From Xenoacremonium recifei (Eukaryota; Ascomycota; Sordariomycetes; Hypocreales; Nectriaceae), in assembly GCA_012184525.1 (NCBI GenBank), contig WOFQ01000002.1, positions 744,001 to 808,000 on the forward strand: DNA of 64,000 nucleotides, written 5' to 3'. Shown here in pieces: positions 42,684 through 54,059 of the stretch. The stretch's first letter is position 1. Each line of letters opens with the position of its first letter. The notes beneath the pieces were generated by a model. It was not told the DNA's origin, made no database searches, and was given only the letters and a program-made list of their open reading frames with translations. A program made the position numbers and the translations under genes.

Positions 42684-45236
42684 TTAAGCGAACAAATGCG
42701 GCGCTTGGTCCTTCGTCATCAGCCTATTCTCCTTGGCAAGGAACCAAAAATGGTGCCTCCAATACCGCTCCTTAAACTCCTCCTTACTCGTCATCTTATG
42801 CCCCAGCACCACACCCACCACCCTCTTCGCATCATCCACATCACCCTCCGCCAGCAACAGCTTCAGCAGATCCGTCAGGCACGGCAGAGACGTGACCGGC
42901 CGTCCTGCACTCGCCAAGTCGTCAAAGATCTGCATCGCCTCGGCGCGTTCACCGGCCACAGCAAAGGCGCTCATGGCGCGCTCCCACAGCGTCTGGTCGC
43001 CTTTCTCGACGCTGACGAGCTTATGTTGCGTCAGGAGGTCGCGCACCGCAGCGATGTTCGGAGGCTGCTGGCCCAAGGCGCGCTCAATGAGGATGGTGAC
43101 CATGTGTGGGGTGTTGCGGAAGCCATTGGAGGCCATGTGCGCCTCGACAGCGGCGATGGCCTCGTCTGAGCCATTGGCCAGGCTGGCAATGGCGTAGAGC
43201 ATCTTGCCGTAGGTCTCCATGTTGGGCTTGAGGCCTGCGGTTTCAATATCGACGAAGACCTGCTTGACGGCGGCAACTTGTTCGGCTGCAGGTGCTTCGC
43301 CCATACCTCCGATGACTTCTTCCAGGATGAGTGTGAATGTTGCGGCATCGGGTTCGATGCCCTGCGTCTTCATGGATCGTAGCAGATCTTGGATGTCCTC
43401 AGCGTGGCCGCTACGGAAACTCTCCTGGAGGAGGATGTTGTAAGTCCTAATATTGGGAACGAATCCTTCACGTCCCGCCCAAGCGAGAACCTCGTGAGCA
43501 GCCTTGGGATCAACACGAACAAGTCCCTTGAAGGCAGCATTGACAACCTCGATGCCCGGCTCAACTGCTTGGCTCTGACGGCCTTCCTTGACGGCCTGCT
43601 TCCACTCAGACACCATCTCCGAGAGTGCCTGAATACCAGCCTGTGGCTTGCCGACCTCGATCAAGCTCGAGATGCGCTCCGTCCAAATTGGCATGTCTAG
43701 CTTCATGCCTGACATGGTGAGTTGGTGCCACAGAGCCTCGATCTTAGCCGGATCCCTGCACATCTTCCAACCGTGCATCATGGCCGTGTATGTCTTGACA
43801 GTGGGCTGCACACCAACCTGCTGCATCATTTCCATTGTTTCCTGAAGCTTCTGTGGACGACGAACGGCGCACCACACGAAGATCCAAAAGTCGAGAAACT
43901 GAGGGCTTTGGCGCATCTGCTCCGCCAGCTCGGGATGGTCTCGCAAACTCGTTTTGAGGTTGTCCCAGACAGATGCAACGGCGCCAGTGTTTCGTGCGCG
44001 ATACGCCGCGCGAAGTTGCTTGTGGTATTTTTCGATGCCCGTGATTAATGACGTATCAACCTTCGCCTCTGACTCTCCTTCCACTGCCGCTCCGCTCTGC
44101 CTCCAAGGAGCATCATTCCGGGTGAGCATTGCGACGACAGACGGCCATTGTTTTTTGGTATATGAAACCAGGTAGCCTTTTTTTCGCTGAGGATACTTCG
44201 TCTTAGCACCGAACGCAGCATGGACGTATTCGGGAGTGACTTCATGCCTGTTCAAAACGACAGCTACCAGCTGAAGTAGTGGTGCAGAATCTTGCTGAAC
44301 CTGAGGTCTCACCAGTTTCTTGTCCGACAAGACGGCCAGAGTTGCGAGGAGGGCCGGGGCAAGGACGTTCCATTGCGGTGCGTTGAACTGGAGGAGCATG
44401 CTCGCCAGCTCCTTTGTAATGGGATGAAGAGGAACTCCGGCCTTATTGGAATACTTTGACTTGGCGTGAGTCGCGATATCCTTCAGCACCTCCTTCTCCG
44501 ATGGTAGTATGAATCGTAGCTCCTGGTCAGTTTGACCTATCCGTTTGATCTGCGTGATATGCTTCCACATGTCGATAAGCTGTATCGACAAGGCATTCCG
44601 GTCCACTCGCCGGCTATCTTGACCATGCAAGGATGCGACCAACGTGCCGCAGAGGTTCATGACAATGTCTGCTCGGATGTCCAGACTCCATTTCCCAATC
44701 AAGCTCAAGGTCCTCGATAGCTCTAGACCATCGATCTCATGACCTCTGAACATCGAGTCTCGTTGCACCTGTGTGAGAAAGTCCACAGCGAGGTCAGAGA
44801 CGGGCTTAGGAATTGGGGTCGGTATTTGTTTAATATGCGGCCAGATCTCAGTCCGGAAGATGTCGAACTTGCGGTCTGCAGAGAGGTCCTCCCTGCCAGC
44901 GACTTCTCTCAGCTTGCCTGCAATCTCGAGCTCGCCCAGCACAGCGCGGTCGGCGGACCTCCCACTCTGCTGAGCGTTGCTGCTTTCGGGACTAACAACA
45001 TCGTTAAAGAGATCCAGCGCTGGATCATTCGCTGGCTTAGTTTGGCCTTGTGCTGTGCTGAATTTGCTGATGGCAATTCGTGACAAGTTTGTCTTAGGGC
45101 CGGTGACTGGCTTTGAGGGTGTCAATGAGTCTCTGGGAGTCGAAGACACGAATTTGGCCGTTTGATGCAGAGTCTGAGCTGCCACCACTCGTATTCGGTG
45201 CGAGCATCTTGAACAAGCCGTTCTCGATGCGTTCAT
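42684..45236 (-). CDS. Mitochondrial pentatricopeptide repeat (PPR) protein
   Basis: A single exon encodes 850 aa. The start MNASRTACSRCSHRIRVV is rich in Arg/Ser/Ala without acidic residues, a classic mitochondrial presequence. The C-terminal half contains PPR motifs, for example VQPTVKTYTAMMHGWKM, VPNIRTYNILLQESFRSG and IEPDAATFTLILEEVIGG, spaced about 35-70 residues apart; looser helical pairs fill the rest. PPR proteins bind organelle RNA and act in processing, stability or translation of mitochondrial transcripts. Fungal members of similar length include Ccm1, but I cannot assign this one. It is convergent with MIS12 (217-bp spacer). The start was set at the first ATG; no upstream in-frame ATG was seen. 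Confidence 0.85.
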   Translation of the reverse strand: MNASRTACSRCSHRIRVVAAQTLHQTAKFVSSTPRDSLTPSKPVTGPKTNLSRIAISKFSTAQGQTKPANDPALDLFNDVVSPESSNAQQSGRSADRAVLGELEIAGKLREVAGREDLSADRKFDIFRTEIWPHIKQIPTPIPKPVSDLAVDFLTQVQRDSMFRGHEIDGLELSRTLSLIGKWSLDIRADIVMNLCGTLVASLHGQDSRRVDRNALSIQLIDMWKHITQIKRIGQTDQELRFILPSEKEVLKDIATHAKSKYSNKAGVPLHPITKELASMLLQFNAPQWNVLAPALLATLAVLSDKKLVRPQVQQDSAPLLQLVAVVLNRHEVTPEYVHAAFGAKTKYPQRKKGYLVSYTKKQWPSVVAMLTRNDAPWRQSGAAVEGESEAKVDTSLITGIEKYHKQLRAAYRARNTGAVASVWDNLKTSLRDHPELAEQMRQSPQFLDFWIFVWCAVRRPQKLQETMEMMQQVGVQPTVKTYTAMMHGWKMCRDPAKIEALWHQLTMSGMKLDMPIWTERISSLIEVGKPQAGIQALSEMVSEWKQAVKEGRQSQAVEPGIEVVNAAFKGLVRVDPKAAHEVLAWAGREGFVPNIRTYNILLQESFRSGHAEDIQDLLRSMKTQGIEPDAATFTLILEEVIGGMGEAPAAEQVAAVKQVFVDIETAGLKPNMETYGKMLYAIASLANGSDEAIAAVEAHMASNGFRNTPHMVTILIERALGQQPPNIAAVRDLLTQHKLVSVEKGDQTLWERAMSAFAVAGERAEAMQIFDDLASAGRPVTSLPCLTDLLKLLLAEGDVDDAKRVVGVVLGHKMTSKEEFKERYWRHHFWFLAKENRLMTKDQAPHLFA

Positions 45237-45875
45237 AGTGACTGGCCGAGACAACGTTCAGAGCCGTGAGACGTAGAATGGGAGTTATGTCGGGGCCAAT
45301 TTCTGCTGATGAAGTTGAATGTGGGTCTTGGAATTCGGTCCAACCAATCAGTTCGGCTCACAAGATTCCCTGGGCGCTCGTGACTTCGGGGAAGCGAAAG
45401 AGAATTATCTCGCTTTGACAGGTTTAATAGTATATCAATAATATTGTCATAAGTTTTTATATGTGTGTAATTTATTGTCCTTTTTCTTCCCTTTTTTTAA
45501 TATAAGAAAGAGCGCTATCGTACTCATTGCCGCGATCTAAGGTTGTTAGTAGTACATTGGCCTTAGACTGTATCAGACTATTAGGCTTACCACAAGGAGA
45601 CATCAATCAACACGAAGTCTCCAAATCTATCAACTTAGAGTAGACATCAAGACATAGTTTGAATAGTTGGCACCTTTTACTAGACGAGTCACGGTATATG
45701 AAACGGCTCTTTAACCACACGTCTCAAAGGTCAGTAACAAACATACACTCAACGACTATGTGATCATTTAAAGTACCTAGGTAGACGGGCATGATAATTC
45801 TTTAGACGATAATGCTTCGGTCAAACAGGCTGAAAGATATATTTGATGCCAAATCTCATAAGTCATGTTGAATCT
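45237..45875. other. AT-rich spacer, possible relic
   Basis: This 639-bp segment is distinctly AT-richer than the neighbourhood from about 45420 onward, with TAATATTG, TATATG and TTTAATATAAG strings. No open frame or terminal repeat can be identified. It may be a degraded, RIP-like repeat remnant or simply the HET gene's 3' flank. The 45237-45420 part is the PPR promoter. Confidence 0.45.
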
Positions 45876-48032
45876 TCAGATTAATACAATATCCTCACAT
45901 GAATTGACTCCGAATACCACTTCATCTATGGCCTTGCCGTCCATGTATCCCTGAACAATTGCTGGGGCAACATAACGGTATTCGGTGCCCCTCTGTCGTA
46001 ACACGATTGGCATTGAACACCCTAAAGGCAAGTACAATCTGTCTTCTTGCTCGGCATGGCCATGCGCAAGCACGTACCTTCCGCAATCGGTAAGACAAAA
46101 CCGCGAGCCAAATATGGTCTCGTCTATGATTGCCATAGCCCTATTTCCGAGGGATTTGTCGACTTTATCGAGGGGAAGACTCAACTGTTGAATTCGGCCG
46201 TCAACGTTTATTTGGTCAGGGAATGATTCCGAAAAATAGTTCACTGCACCATAGGCCTCCTCCATCCATTCTCGTGCTGTAATGTTCTTCACCTGGTAAG
46301 CATTTTGAAGGTGATAGGAACGTAGCAAATTGCAGAAATCCATATGGGCCAATTCGCTGTATCCATAGTTATGTATAACAAACGAACGCCAGTCGGAGAA
46401 GGTACGTGCTCTGCCATGCATATTGTCTCTGGGTGGCGAGAAAACTGCGTGATCGGCGATGGTCCCAAGAGGTATAGCTCGTATTCTCAGGTTCCGTTGC
46501 CGTGCAAAGAGCTTTGCCTTGCAAGGTACTCCCCGTGCCGCATTTATCTGGTAACGCGCCACCCAAGTTCTGTGAAAGTTGGGAAGCCATGTTGGGAACT
46601 CTCTGCACCAGCCAGGCAAAGGGTTGAAAAGAACATCCAGGCAACCCATAGTTTTCAGAATATGTTCCACGGCGTTGGCGTAGACCTTTCGCTCTGACAA
46701 GTTGTAATTGACCGGGATTTGACTTCGTTCTTCTTCTGATAAAAGCCCTAAGATACCATAAACCTTGTCTCGGGGATCTTCGCATGCGTGTTTCGTCGTA
46801 CATTGCATGGCTTTGTAGAGACTAAAGTTCGAGGCGTGAAAAAAAGGTGCCAATTTTGCCGGACCAGAATCGACTAAGATATCAACGATCTCATCTTGAT
46901 TCATGTTGAAAGCTTCCTGTCTGAACTGCAAAAAAAGAAGTTGTCTATGGGACTGAAGAAGCTGGGAGGCATGTATAAAGGCAGAAAATGGCAGCCTAAA
47001 AGCTCCGCAATATACGTCAAAACGTCCCCGAGCATTGAACACTTCTTGAACAACCCAGAGCCGATTCCAATAGGTTCTGTCGAACAATTCCCCGAGGGCA
47101 ATAAAGTGGTCATGCCAGAGGTGACCCGTGATGATGGCTTCGCAATTACATTGATCGTGGTCTGAAGCTTCAGCGAGTTCCATTACAAGAATAATGGCAA
47201 GATGACTATTTTCGTATTCTGGCCCAAGCCACGCTGCGACTGAGGTTGCAGAACGATAGATCCTCGTCATATTCTGAACTTGGTGATTTCGCTCCGTCTG
47301 ATCTTTTTGGTTGATACAGATTGCGTCTGCCCAGACCAAAATGCCGTGGTCGTCGGACCGTAATTGGTTCAGAATTCCCCAGAGACTAGCGGTGATTGGA
47401 AAATCATAGCCTTCCAGTGATATCAAGCGAGTATCCTCGACATCGCCCCAGGCATAGCTGATAGCTGTGAAGTCGGGCACCGCATCGAGAAGTGTATGAC
47501 GGAGCTCGCAGTGTATCTGTACCGATAGAGTACGTCTAGAGACATACAACAACCTAATCTCGGTTCCTTGAGCATTAAGACTTGTGTATTGGTATTCTGT
47601 GTCACCAATACTTTTCTGCTCGGGGCTTGGCGGACGACTAATGGAACTTGAAGAAGTCGAGCTAGGTGCATCAATAGCATCGTTGAGAAATGGCAATAGT
47701 AGCTTCACATAGTCGTCTTGAAGCCGGTTATCGATCTCCAATTCTTGGCGTTTCTCACTTTGCCATTGCTGATTCAGGTAGTCCGGATTCGAGCTAAACG
47801 ATGTGAAAGAATTGTCTGTGTTCCTCCCCTCGTCGTCGTAGAGACTTGACTTGTATCCAGATGTGGTGGACTGAGGAGACTTCAGAGTGCCACTAAAGAA
47901 GTTAGCTAAAGGCCCACAGTCACTGCGAGTACTCTCCGACCTTGATGGTGGGCCAAAAGGCCCATCATTCTTCAATCTCATCGCGTTGGGGCAACGAGGT
48001 GGCACATCCGGCGACTGAGCCATGACTGACAT
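45876..48032 (-). CDS. HET-domain protein (heterokaryon incompatibility type)
   Basis: A single exon encodes 718 aa, start MSVMAQSPDVPP. The HET domain (about residues 150-330) is clear: LLYVSRRTLSVQIHCELRH, then FTAISYAWGD (residues 188-197), VWADAICINQKDQTERNHQV, MTRIYRSATSVAAWLGP and the distal RLWVVQEV. The segment DPRDKVYGILGLL near residue 420 is also typical. HET proteins often trigger regulated cell death when non-self is recognised at hyphal fusion; the partner and specificity here are unknown. The first 120 residues are Ser-rich and without known domain. The gene is visibly AT-richer than its neighbours and sits in an AT-rich pocket, as often seen for accessory HET genes. Confidence 0.92.
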   Translation of the reverse strand: MSVMAQSPDVPPRCPNAMRLKNDGPFGPPSRSESTRSDCGPLANFFSGTLKSPQSTTSGYKSSLYDDEGRNTDNSFTSFSSNPDYLNQQWQSEKRQELEIDNRLQDDYVKLLLPFLNDAIDAPSSTSSSSISRPPSPEQKSIGDTEYQYTSLNAQGTEIRLLYVSRRTLSVQIHCELRHTLLDAVPDFTAISYAWGDVEDTRLISLEGYDFPITASLWGILNQLRSDDHGILVWADAICINQKDQTERNHQVQNMTRIYRSATSVAAWLGPEYENSHLAIILVMELAEASDHDQCNCEAIITGHLWHDHFIALGELFDRTYWNRLWVVQEVFNARGRFDVYCGAFRLPFSAFIHASQLLQSHRQLLFLQFRQEAFNMNQDEIVDILVDSGPAKLAPFFHASNFSLYKAMQCTTKHACEDPRDKVYGILGLLSEEERSQIPVNYNLSERKVYANAVEHILKTMGCLDVLFNPLPGWCREFPTWLPNFHRTWVARYQINAARGVPCKAKLFARQRNLRIRAIPLGTIADHAVFSPPRDNMHGRARTFSDWRSFVIHNYGYSELAHMDFCNLLRSYHLQNAYQVKNITAREWMEEAYGAVNYFSESFPDQINVDGRIQQLSLPLDKVDKSLGNRAMAIIDETIFGSRFCLTDCGRYVLAHGHAEQEDRLYLPLGCSMPIVLRQRGTEYRYVAPAIVQGYMDGKAIDEVVFGVNSCEDIVLI

Positions 48033-49032
48033 GACACCTAGCAGTTGGTACAGCCTTGGGATTCAACAAGCCTTAACGACTCGATGAAGTATTAGAGATA
48101 CCATAAGATGATATTAAATTGGACCTAACTCCGTGGAATGATGTTGTCGCCGTCTGGTTGGTGATCTTTGATCAAAACTTCAGACCTCAGGATGAGTTCG
48201 GAACGAAGTCCTGCCCATCACGCCACTTGCTCGAAAATATTAGGCACCGATAATGGTGCCCTATGAGGCACAGCCACGCCAATTTCTTGCGCCTCAATTG
48301 TGATTTGTAAATATTCTCCAAAGTGCAGGTCTGATACGCCTGAAAGGTGTTAGCATCTGATTCGTTGGCCCCAAGCGCTCGGTTGGGGGTCACTTAGCCG
48401 GGGATAGGACGTGGAAAGATGCGCATGTACATAGGTTAAAACACTGCTCAACAGACGAACCCATCCTCGGGGTACTGGCTTATAATACTGTTAGTTTCGG
48501 GATACCTCATCTTCAACTGGGGGCTCACGACCGGAGTTACGACACAATACAGGCAGAGCTCATGGTGGGGAGAGGAGCATCTTACGCAACAGAGCTTTTC
48601 AACGTACCAAGATAGATTTTCTATACTTTCACTCCTTCTCAATTGGAGAGCTGTCCATCTGAACCCCTCCTGTAATTCGAGATCGTAGAGCAGGTCATAG
48701 GGTGTGACAACTTGAAATTCCTATGGAGGTATAGGGTAGCTCTGAGTAGATTAGTGAGCCCCGATTCAATGAGATAAATAACGAGCTAAATATGGGAGTT
48801 TATAAATGGAGGTCATTGACAATGAGAAACTCTTTGAGTGGAAAGTAGCGGATTTATTTGAACAGAGATGCGGATTGCTCCCTTGTCGTCTCTGAAGCTT
48901 CGGATCTATCCTGATGCCCGACTCACTGATCGCGGATGGCTTCAAGCTCCCAGGTAAGAACGTTGTAGTATCGTTCACGTAACTTTCGAATAGTATGCAG
49001 CAAATAACCACCCAACCAAACCCAGAACCGAC
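48033..49032. other. Spacer upstream of the HET gene
   Basis: 1.0 kb, AT-leaning, holding the HET promoter and the 3' UTR of the glutathione transferase gene. Three short minus frames (64-81 codons) show no domain features. Confidence 0.5.
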
Positions 49033-49967
49033 TTACAAAACCGCGGAAAACTCACCTTCCAGCTCCCGAATCTTATCCGCACACTTCACATACCCCGGCT
49101 CCTGCTCCATCGCATTCGCATACTCCCACACACGCGGAAACTCATTCTTCCACGACCCGCCCTCCCAATCCCCAAACGCATCCATGCGCTCCTTAGCCGC
49201 AATCAACGGGAAACTCATCAGGATATCCGCGGCCGTCAGCTTGTCGCAGCACAGGTACTTGCCACCCGACGTCTCGAGATCGCCCTCAATCAGCCGCAGA
49301 TGCTTGCGCGCGTTGGGGAAGATGAAGCCCGCGAAGACGCGATTGGCGACGAGGGAGGTGATGGGTCGGATGAAGAAGGGCACTTGGGGCGAGCGGAAGG
49401 CTGGAGAGTTGTCAGCGTTTGAACGAACGTCTTGTTGAGCCGAGAGGCGTCGGAGCTAAGAGGGACATAGGATAGGAGTAGAAAGGGACTTACCGCCGAC
49501 AAACATGGCAATCATCAGAATCTGCATCAACGACCCCTCGGTGTAATGCAAATAATACTGATACCGCCGCCACGCCTCCGTCTCGCCCCCAAACGTGCCC
49601 TCCATGCCCTCACGCCAGCGCTCCGGCCGCAGCTTCACGCCCTCAGGCGCGCTCTCGGTCAGGTACTGCGTGATGAAGCCGCTCTCCGCCAGCACAAAAG
49701 GCTTGTCCGCGCCAGGCGCCGTGATGGCCACCATGGGCGACTTGCCCAGCGGATGGATCTTCTCGAGCTCCGGCGGCGCCAGCATGGTCTTCTTGTTGCG
49801 GTGGAAGATCTCCATCTCGTAGGGCAGCTTGAGCTCCTCGAGCAGCCAGAGGATGCGCTGGGAGCGCGAGTGGTCTAGCCTGGAAGGAGTCAGAGGCGTG
49901 TCGTGCGCATTACAAGGGCGAATACTCACCAGTACAGCTTAATCTTGGGCAATGCTTTGGACGCCAT
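49033..49967 (-). CDS. Glutathione S-transferase, GTT1-like
   Basis: Exons 49967-49930, 49879-49494 and 49400-49033 give 263 aa. Exon 1 gives MASKALPKIKLYW and splices into LDHSRSQRILWLLEEL. The thioredoxin-like N-terminal domain contains HSRSQR (G-site Ser/Arg region), KIHPLGKSPMVAI and AESGFITQYL, which is the glutathione-binding ESxxI motif. The helical C-terminal domain has YYLHYTEGSL and, near the end, KLTAADILMSFPL. The pattern matches yeast Gtt1, a membrane-associated GST involved in stress and detoxification. The last codons contain a perfect GTGAGT; if used as a donor, a different C-terminus would result, but reading through gives a normal-length protein. Confidence 0.88.
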
Positions 49968-50744
49968 GATGAATTGATTCAGAAGTTTGTGTTAGGAGAC
50001 ACAAATTTCCAGAGGTGGCGGTTGTCCATTGCACGACTTATATACATCATCTGCGTAACCAAGTCGGGCCAAATAACTATCCGGAGATCCACCAGCAGTG
50101 ATCGGTGGTCGGCTTCTACGTAGCCGAAGACTTCGCCGCTACTAGATCCGGCCAAAGCTCCCGATCTGGCAGCCGCTATGTTGCGAGTTTGTATTAAAAG
50201 GCTGTCTAGCAGCGATTGATGTGCCAACTGATCATCAGTCCCGACTCTAGTAGATCGCAAACTTGTGAGAAACAGGTAATCGGCACTCTGTCTCTCCATT
50301 GAGCGGGAATCGTCCTGATTGGGTCCAATTTCTTCGATCCCGTCTGTCGGGGTTGCATCGCGGCTTACGTCATGCTTCTAGAAGGCTTCTATACAAGTAA
50401 GTGCCGACTAAAAACATGTGATAATGCTGCTCCTCTTACTGCAAAACCGATTCGAGTCTGAATATATATACTACATGTAATTTGATCTGTACTCTCTACT
50501 TTCGAGGGAAGAAAGTACCTGGAAGTTTAATCGAACAGAAATCTATTTGCCTGCCTGCCCCTATGCAATCCTGCTCGGGGCCAAACGCCATGCTCTCCTT
50601 CTATCCCCTATCCCCTCCGTTCCAATGCAACGCTATCAAGAGAGACCTCCCTCCCACCATAATCTTTTCGCATAAGTCTTAATTCAACCCCCCTACACGC
50701 CTATGCGTTTCGCTTCCCGGTAATCGGATCACAAAAATCGCCCT
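49968..50744. other. Intergenic region between the GST gene and ITC1
   Basis: 777 bp (tandem, both minus): GST promoter plus ITC1 3' UTR. A TATATATA run lies at about 50463-50470. No gene is seen. Confidence 0.5.
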
Positions 50745-53700
50745 TCATCGCCGTCGCGACTTCGGAGCCCGTTCCGGCATGGCCTCGATCACCGCTTCGC
50801 GCTTCCTCGCCTGCTTTCGGGACCGCGGTGGCGGCGGGGGATCGCTGTGCAGGTGTCCAAGTTCCTCCAGCGCAGTCGTATTCTCCCACTGGAGGCATCG
50901 GTAATGGGGGATGTCTGGCGTCTTCTCCCGGATGCGCGTGCTCATGCGCTTCGTTTCCTCTTTCTTCTCTTCTTCTGTGCTGCTCAGGTACGTCTTGCGG
51001 TTCTCCATGTGCGTCGCAATCTTCTCCTTGTAGTTCAACAGCTCCTTTCTAAGCTTGATCTCGTTTAATCCTCGAGGATCTAGCCATTTGATGAGTTCGT
51101 CGACGTGTTCTGGCTCACAGATGTATCCCCACTGTCGGGCATTGAAGACACTTGTGCGTCCCTCCTCCATAGCCTTGCGCTCTGGGACCGTCATGTCGAA
51201 TTTCTCCTTGTACTCCTTCTGGAGTCCTGCTTCTAGGTCGATGTAGCCCTCACGCTCAATATCGTCTGGCCCTTGCACCCAGATACATCCATTCGCATAG
51301 CCCGCGGAAGCCGTCGAGCTGTTGGGGAGTCCGCCGTAGGGCATGCCGTTGCGCTCAAACCAGTAATATCGATTCCAAAAACGATCTTTGCCGAGAACTC
51401 GGGTTCTTGGGCAGTCAGCTTCGCGAAGGTCATTATCGATGACCGCAATTTCGTCTTCGCACTCCTTGATCAGCTCCTCCTTCTTCTGGATGGCTTTGAG
51501 GATTTTGATGAACTGCTTGGACTGCTGTGGCACCTTGGCGGCCTTCTCCTTTTCGGCCTTCTCCTTTTCCTTCTTGGCTTGTTCCTCCTCTCGTTTCTTC
51601 ATCTTGTCGGACTTGGGGCGCCGACGGTTGCGCTTCGATGGAGCTTCCTCCTCGGTTGCTTCACCGTCTTCATCTCTTGAGACTTGGGACTCCTCAGCAT
51701 CCGTCATCTTCACGTCATCCTCAGCCTTGACTGGCTTTTGCGGTGGAGAAGGAGGCATGTTGTCCGGGAGCAAAATCTTACGCTCGTCGTTCAATTGCCG
51801 AAGATCTTCTAGCCTGCTATAGTGTTAGCCTGAGTCCAAAATCAAGTCTTAAAACCTGCGGAATCTTACGCTTGTTTTCTCTGTCGCTGCCAGTCAATCT
51901 TTTCTTTGCGGTATTTAGTCATCGTCTCACTGCAATCTTCCATGTAGCCACGGATAGCCTTAGTTTCCGTCGTCAACATGCAGATGATCTGTAATATCTT
52001 CACGCGGTAATTGACGTCGAGAGCCGCATACTTCTGGCGCACTGTATCCTGGGAAGTGTCTTCGCCGGCTGGAACCAACTGATGAAGAAGCTCCTCGCAA
52101 ACATCGTGCTGACGTTCGACTTTGGAGAGTTGGTGAAGCAGGCCGACGATGATGCGTTCCCAACCACCGTTAGTAAAGTCGCGCTTCCGTAGGTGGTCGA
52201 TCCAGTCGTAGTCCTTCAGGAGCTCCTCCGCATGGTGCCTGGTAGCCTCCGCCTCTGCTGCCTCGCTGGCCCGTTCCGCTGCAGCAGCTTCAGCTGCCAG
52301 TCGTTCGGCTTCCAGCTTGGCCAGGCTGCTTCGGGTCGCTCGTCCAGTGGGCTTTGGTTCTGGCTCAGGGGTAGGCATAGCGCTTTCGTCCTCCTCCTCG
52401 GCCTCGTCGTCGGTACCCTCGTCTTCTATCTCTGGCAAAGTGATGCGGACTTTTCCTCCATCAGCCTCCGAATCAACTAGGATCTTAAGGACAGAGCAGT
52501 GGATTTCCTCGAACAGCTGGACCGGCACCATTTCCGAAGCGACACACATCGTTTCTACAAAGTCGTCGAAAGTAAAAGAATCCAGCTGAAATATCTCGCA
52601 ATAGACGTTCAGAGTGTCCCAGGTCTCAAGCAGTGGGCCTACTGAACCCATGTCAATGTTATCGTGAGGAGGGTGGTCATCGTCGACCTTAACAGGCGGA
52701 TCCCTGCACAGGTATCGGAGCGGTGGACGCTTGCGATCACTGCGTGGTGCTAATTCAAGATCCTCGATCGGATATTTTGGTGGAGGCGGAGGCGGAGGTG
52801 CAGGCGGCGAGGGCTCCGGTTGGAAGGGCGTTGAGCCATAGCGATTACGAGAGTAATCAACGCCATCCGAGCTCTCAACGCTCACATTAAGGGGCCATTT
52901 AAAACCCTTGGTCCCCGAGTTAGCAGCCAGGGGCTTCGCCTTTCCCTTAGGAGCAGGCTTGAGCTCCGGCAATCTGACGGGACCAGTGTGAATTGGATTT
53001 GCGTGTCCGTTAGTGTCGTGAGGAGCCAGAATCCTTTTCTGCGCCTGCATCTGCTTGCGTTCCAAAACCTTGTTGTCGTAACGGAGATGGGGCGGAACTC
53101 GCGTGTCGATGTGAAACTGGCCGGCGTACTCATTTTTGACGAGCCATGGCGCACCGTTCCATGCTTCTCGGGTGACAGTCCGCTTGATGAAGGAGCGAAG
53201 CATGGCTTTGGTGAAGACGCCCCGGTCTCGGTAGATGTGCTCGTCGGTGACCATGGTTTCTTTTTCCGAGTCCTTCAGATTGACCAGGTACCTCGTGGTT
53301 GGGCGGCTCTGAGATCCATCGGGGAGCGTTCTGGGCCCAAAAGCGGTTTTGTCTCGAACAAGCCCATGAACCCTTTCGCCGCCGTCCATGGTAACAGTGA
53401 CTTCCTCACCGGGATAGTAATCGTGCTTGAACTCATCATAAATCATATCCACCAGGTTGTCGAGGCGTGAGATGGTCTGGAACTGCACTTTTCGTAGAAT
53501 AGGGCCCTTGAGTGCCTCGGGAAACGAAGCCTCAACCTCTTGACCTCCAGCGAGCTGCGCGAGTGGTCAGTCATTGAACATTTAGGAGACGACCAAGTAG
53601 ACAAACCTCGCTCTTATACGCCTCGAAGAAGGTCAGACCGGAATGACCCGTGATCTGGTCGTTGAATCGGCGCTGTGGTTAATGTTAGTCTGACACCTGA

Positions 53701-54059
53701 CATCTGCGCCAATCGGGATAAAATTCGAACCTGTTTGTAGAAGTCCATGCTGAAGGGCTATTAGTTGAAGATATTTAAGATGGGGGTTGCAAGAGCACTA
53801 ACCGACTCAGGTAGTCTTCGTACGAAAGAAAGACCTCGCCTGTCTGGGGGATGTGCCAGACCTGAATCACATAAAGGTCAGCTGCTGTTCAGGTAACTCT
53901 CAGTTCTTAGACATGTAGGGGTCCACGCACTTGTTGGTCGTCATCCTCGATATCCAATGGGGGCAGGAATTGCACCGGTTTCCGTTTGAACAGCACCTAT
54001 TGTCGCGTGAGTAGGTGCGCGGAAGAGAGAAATTGTTTGTGGTCCGGCGGCAGTACCAT
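50745..54059 (-). CDS. ITC1: ISW2-complex accessory subunit ITC1 (WAC/DDT/WHIM protein)
   Basis: Seven exons (54059-54057, 53996-53931, 53861-53803, 53749-53731, 53672-53607, 53554-51870, 51813-50745) give 988 aa. The start codon alone fills the first coding exon: ATG, then GTACTG donor, 60-bp intron, then VLFKRKPVQFLPP. The N-terminus MVLFKRKPV, QVWHIPQTGEVF, FYKQRRF and DQITGHSGLTFFEA is the WAC domain, matching yeast Itc1. A DDT domain follows near LLETWDTLNVYCEIFQLDSFTFDDFVE (about residue 330), then a WHIM-type helical region with coiled coil and RFWNRYYWFERNGMPYGGL. The C-terminus is basic. Itc1 guides the ISW2 ATPase to space nucleosomes and repress genes. Six introns crowd the first 500 bases and the middle; every junction keeps phase. 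Confidence 0.92.

Noticed and set aside
45420..45875. Transposon remnant with terminal repeats
   Set aside because: AT-rich but no inverted or direct terminal repeats or transposase-like frame seen; kept only as a possible relic.
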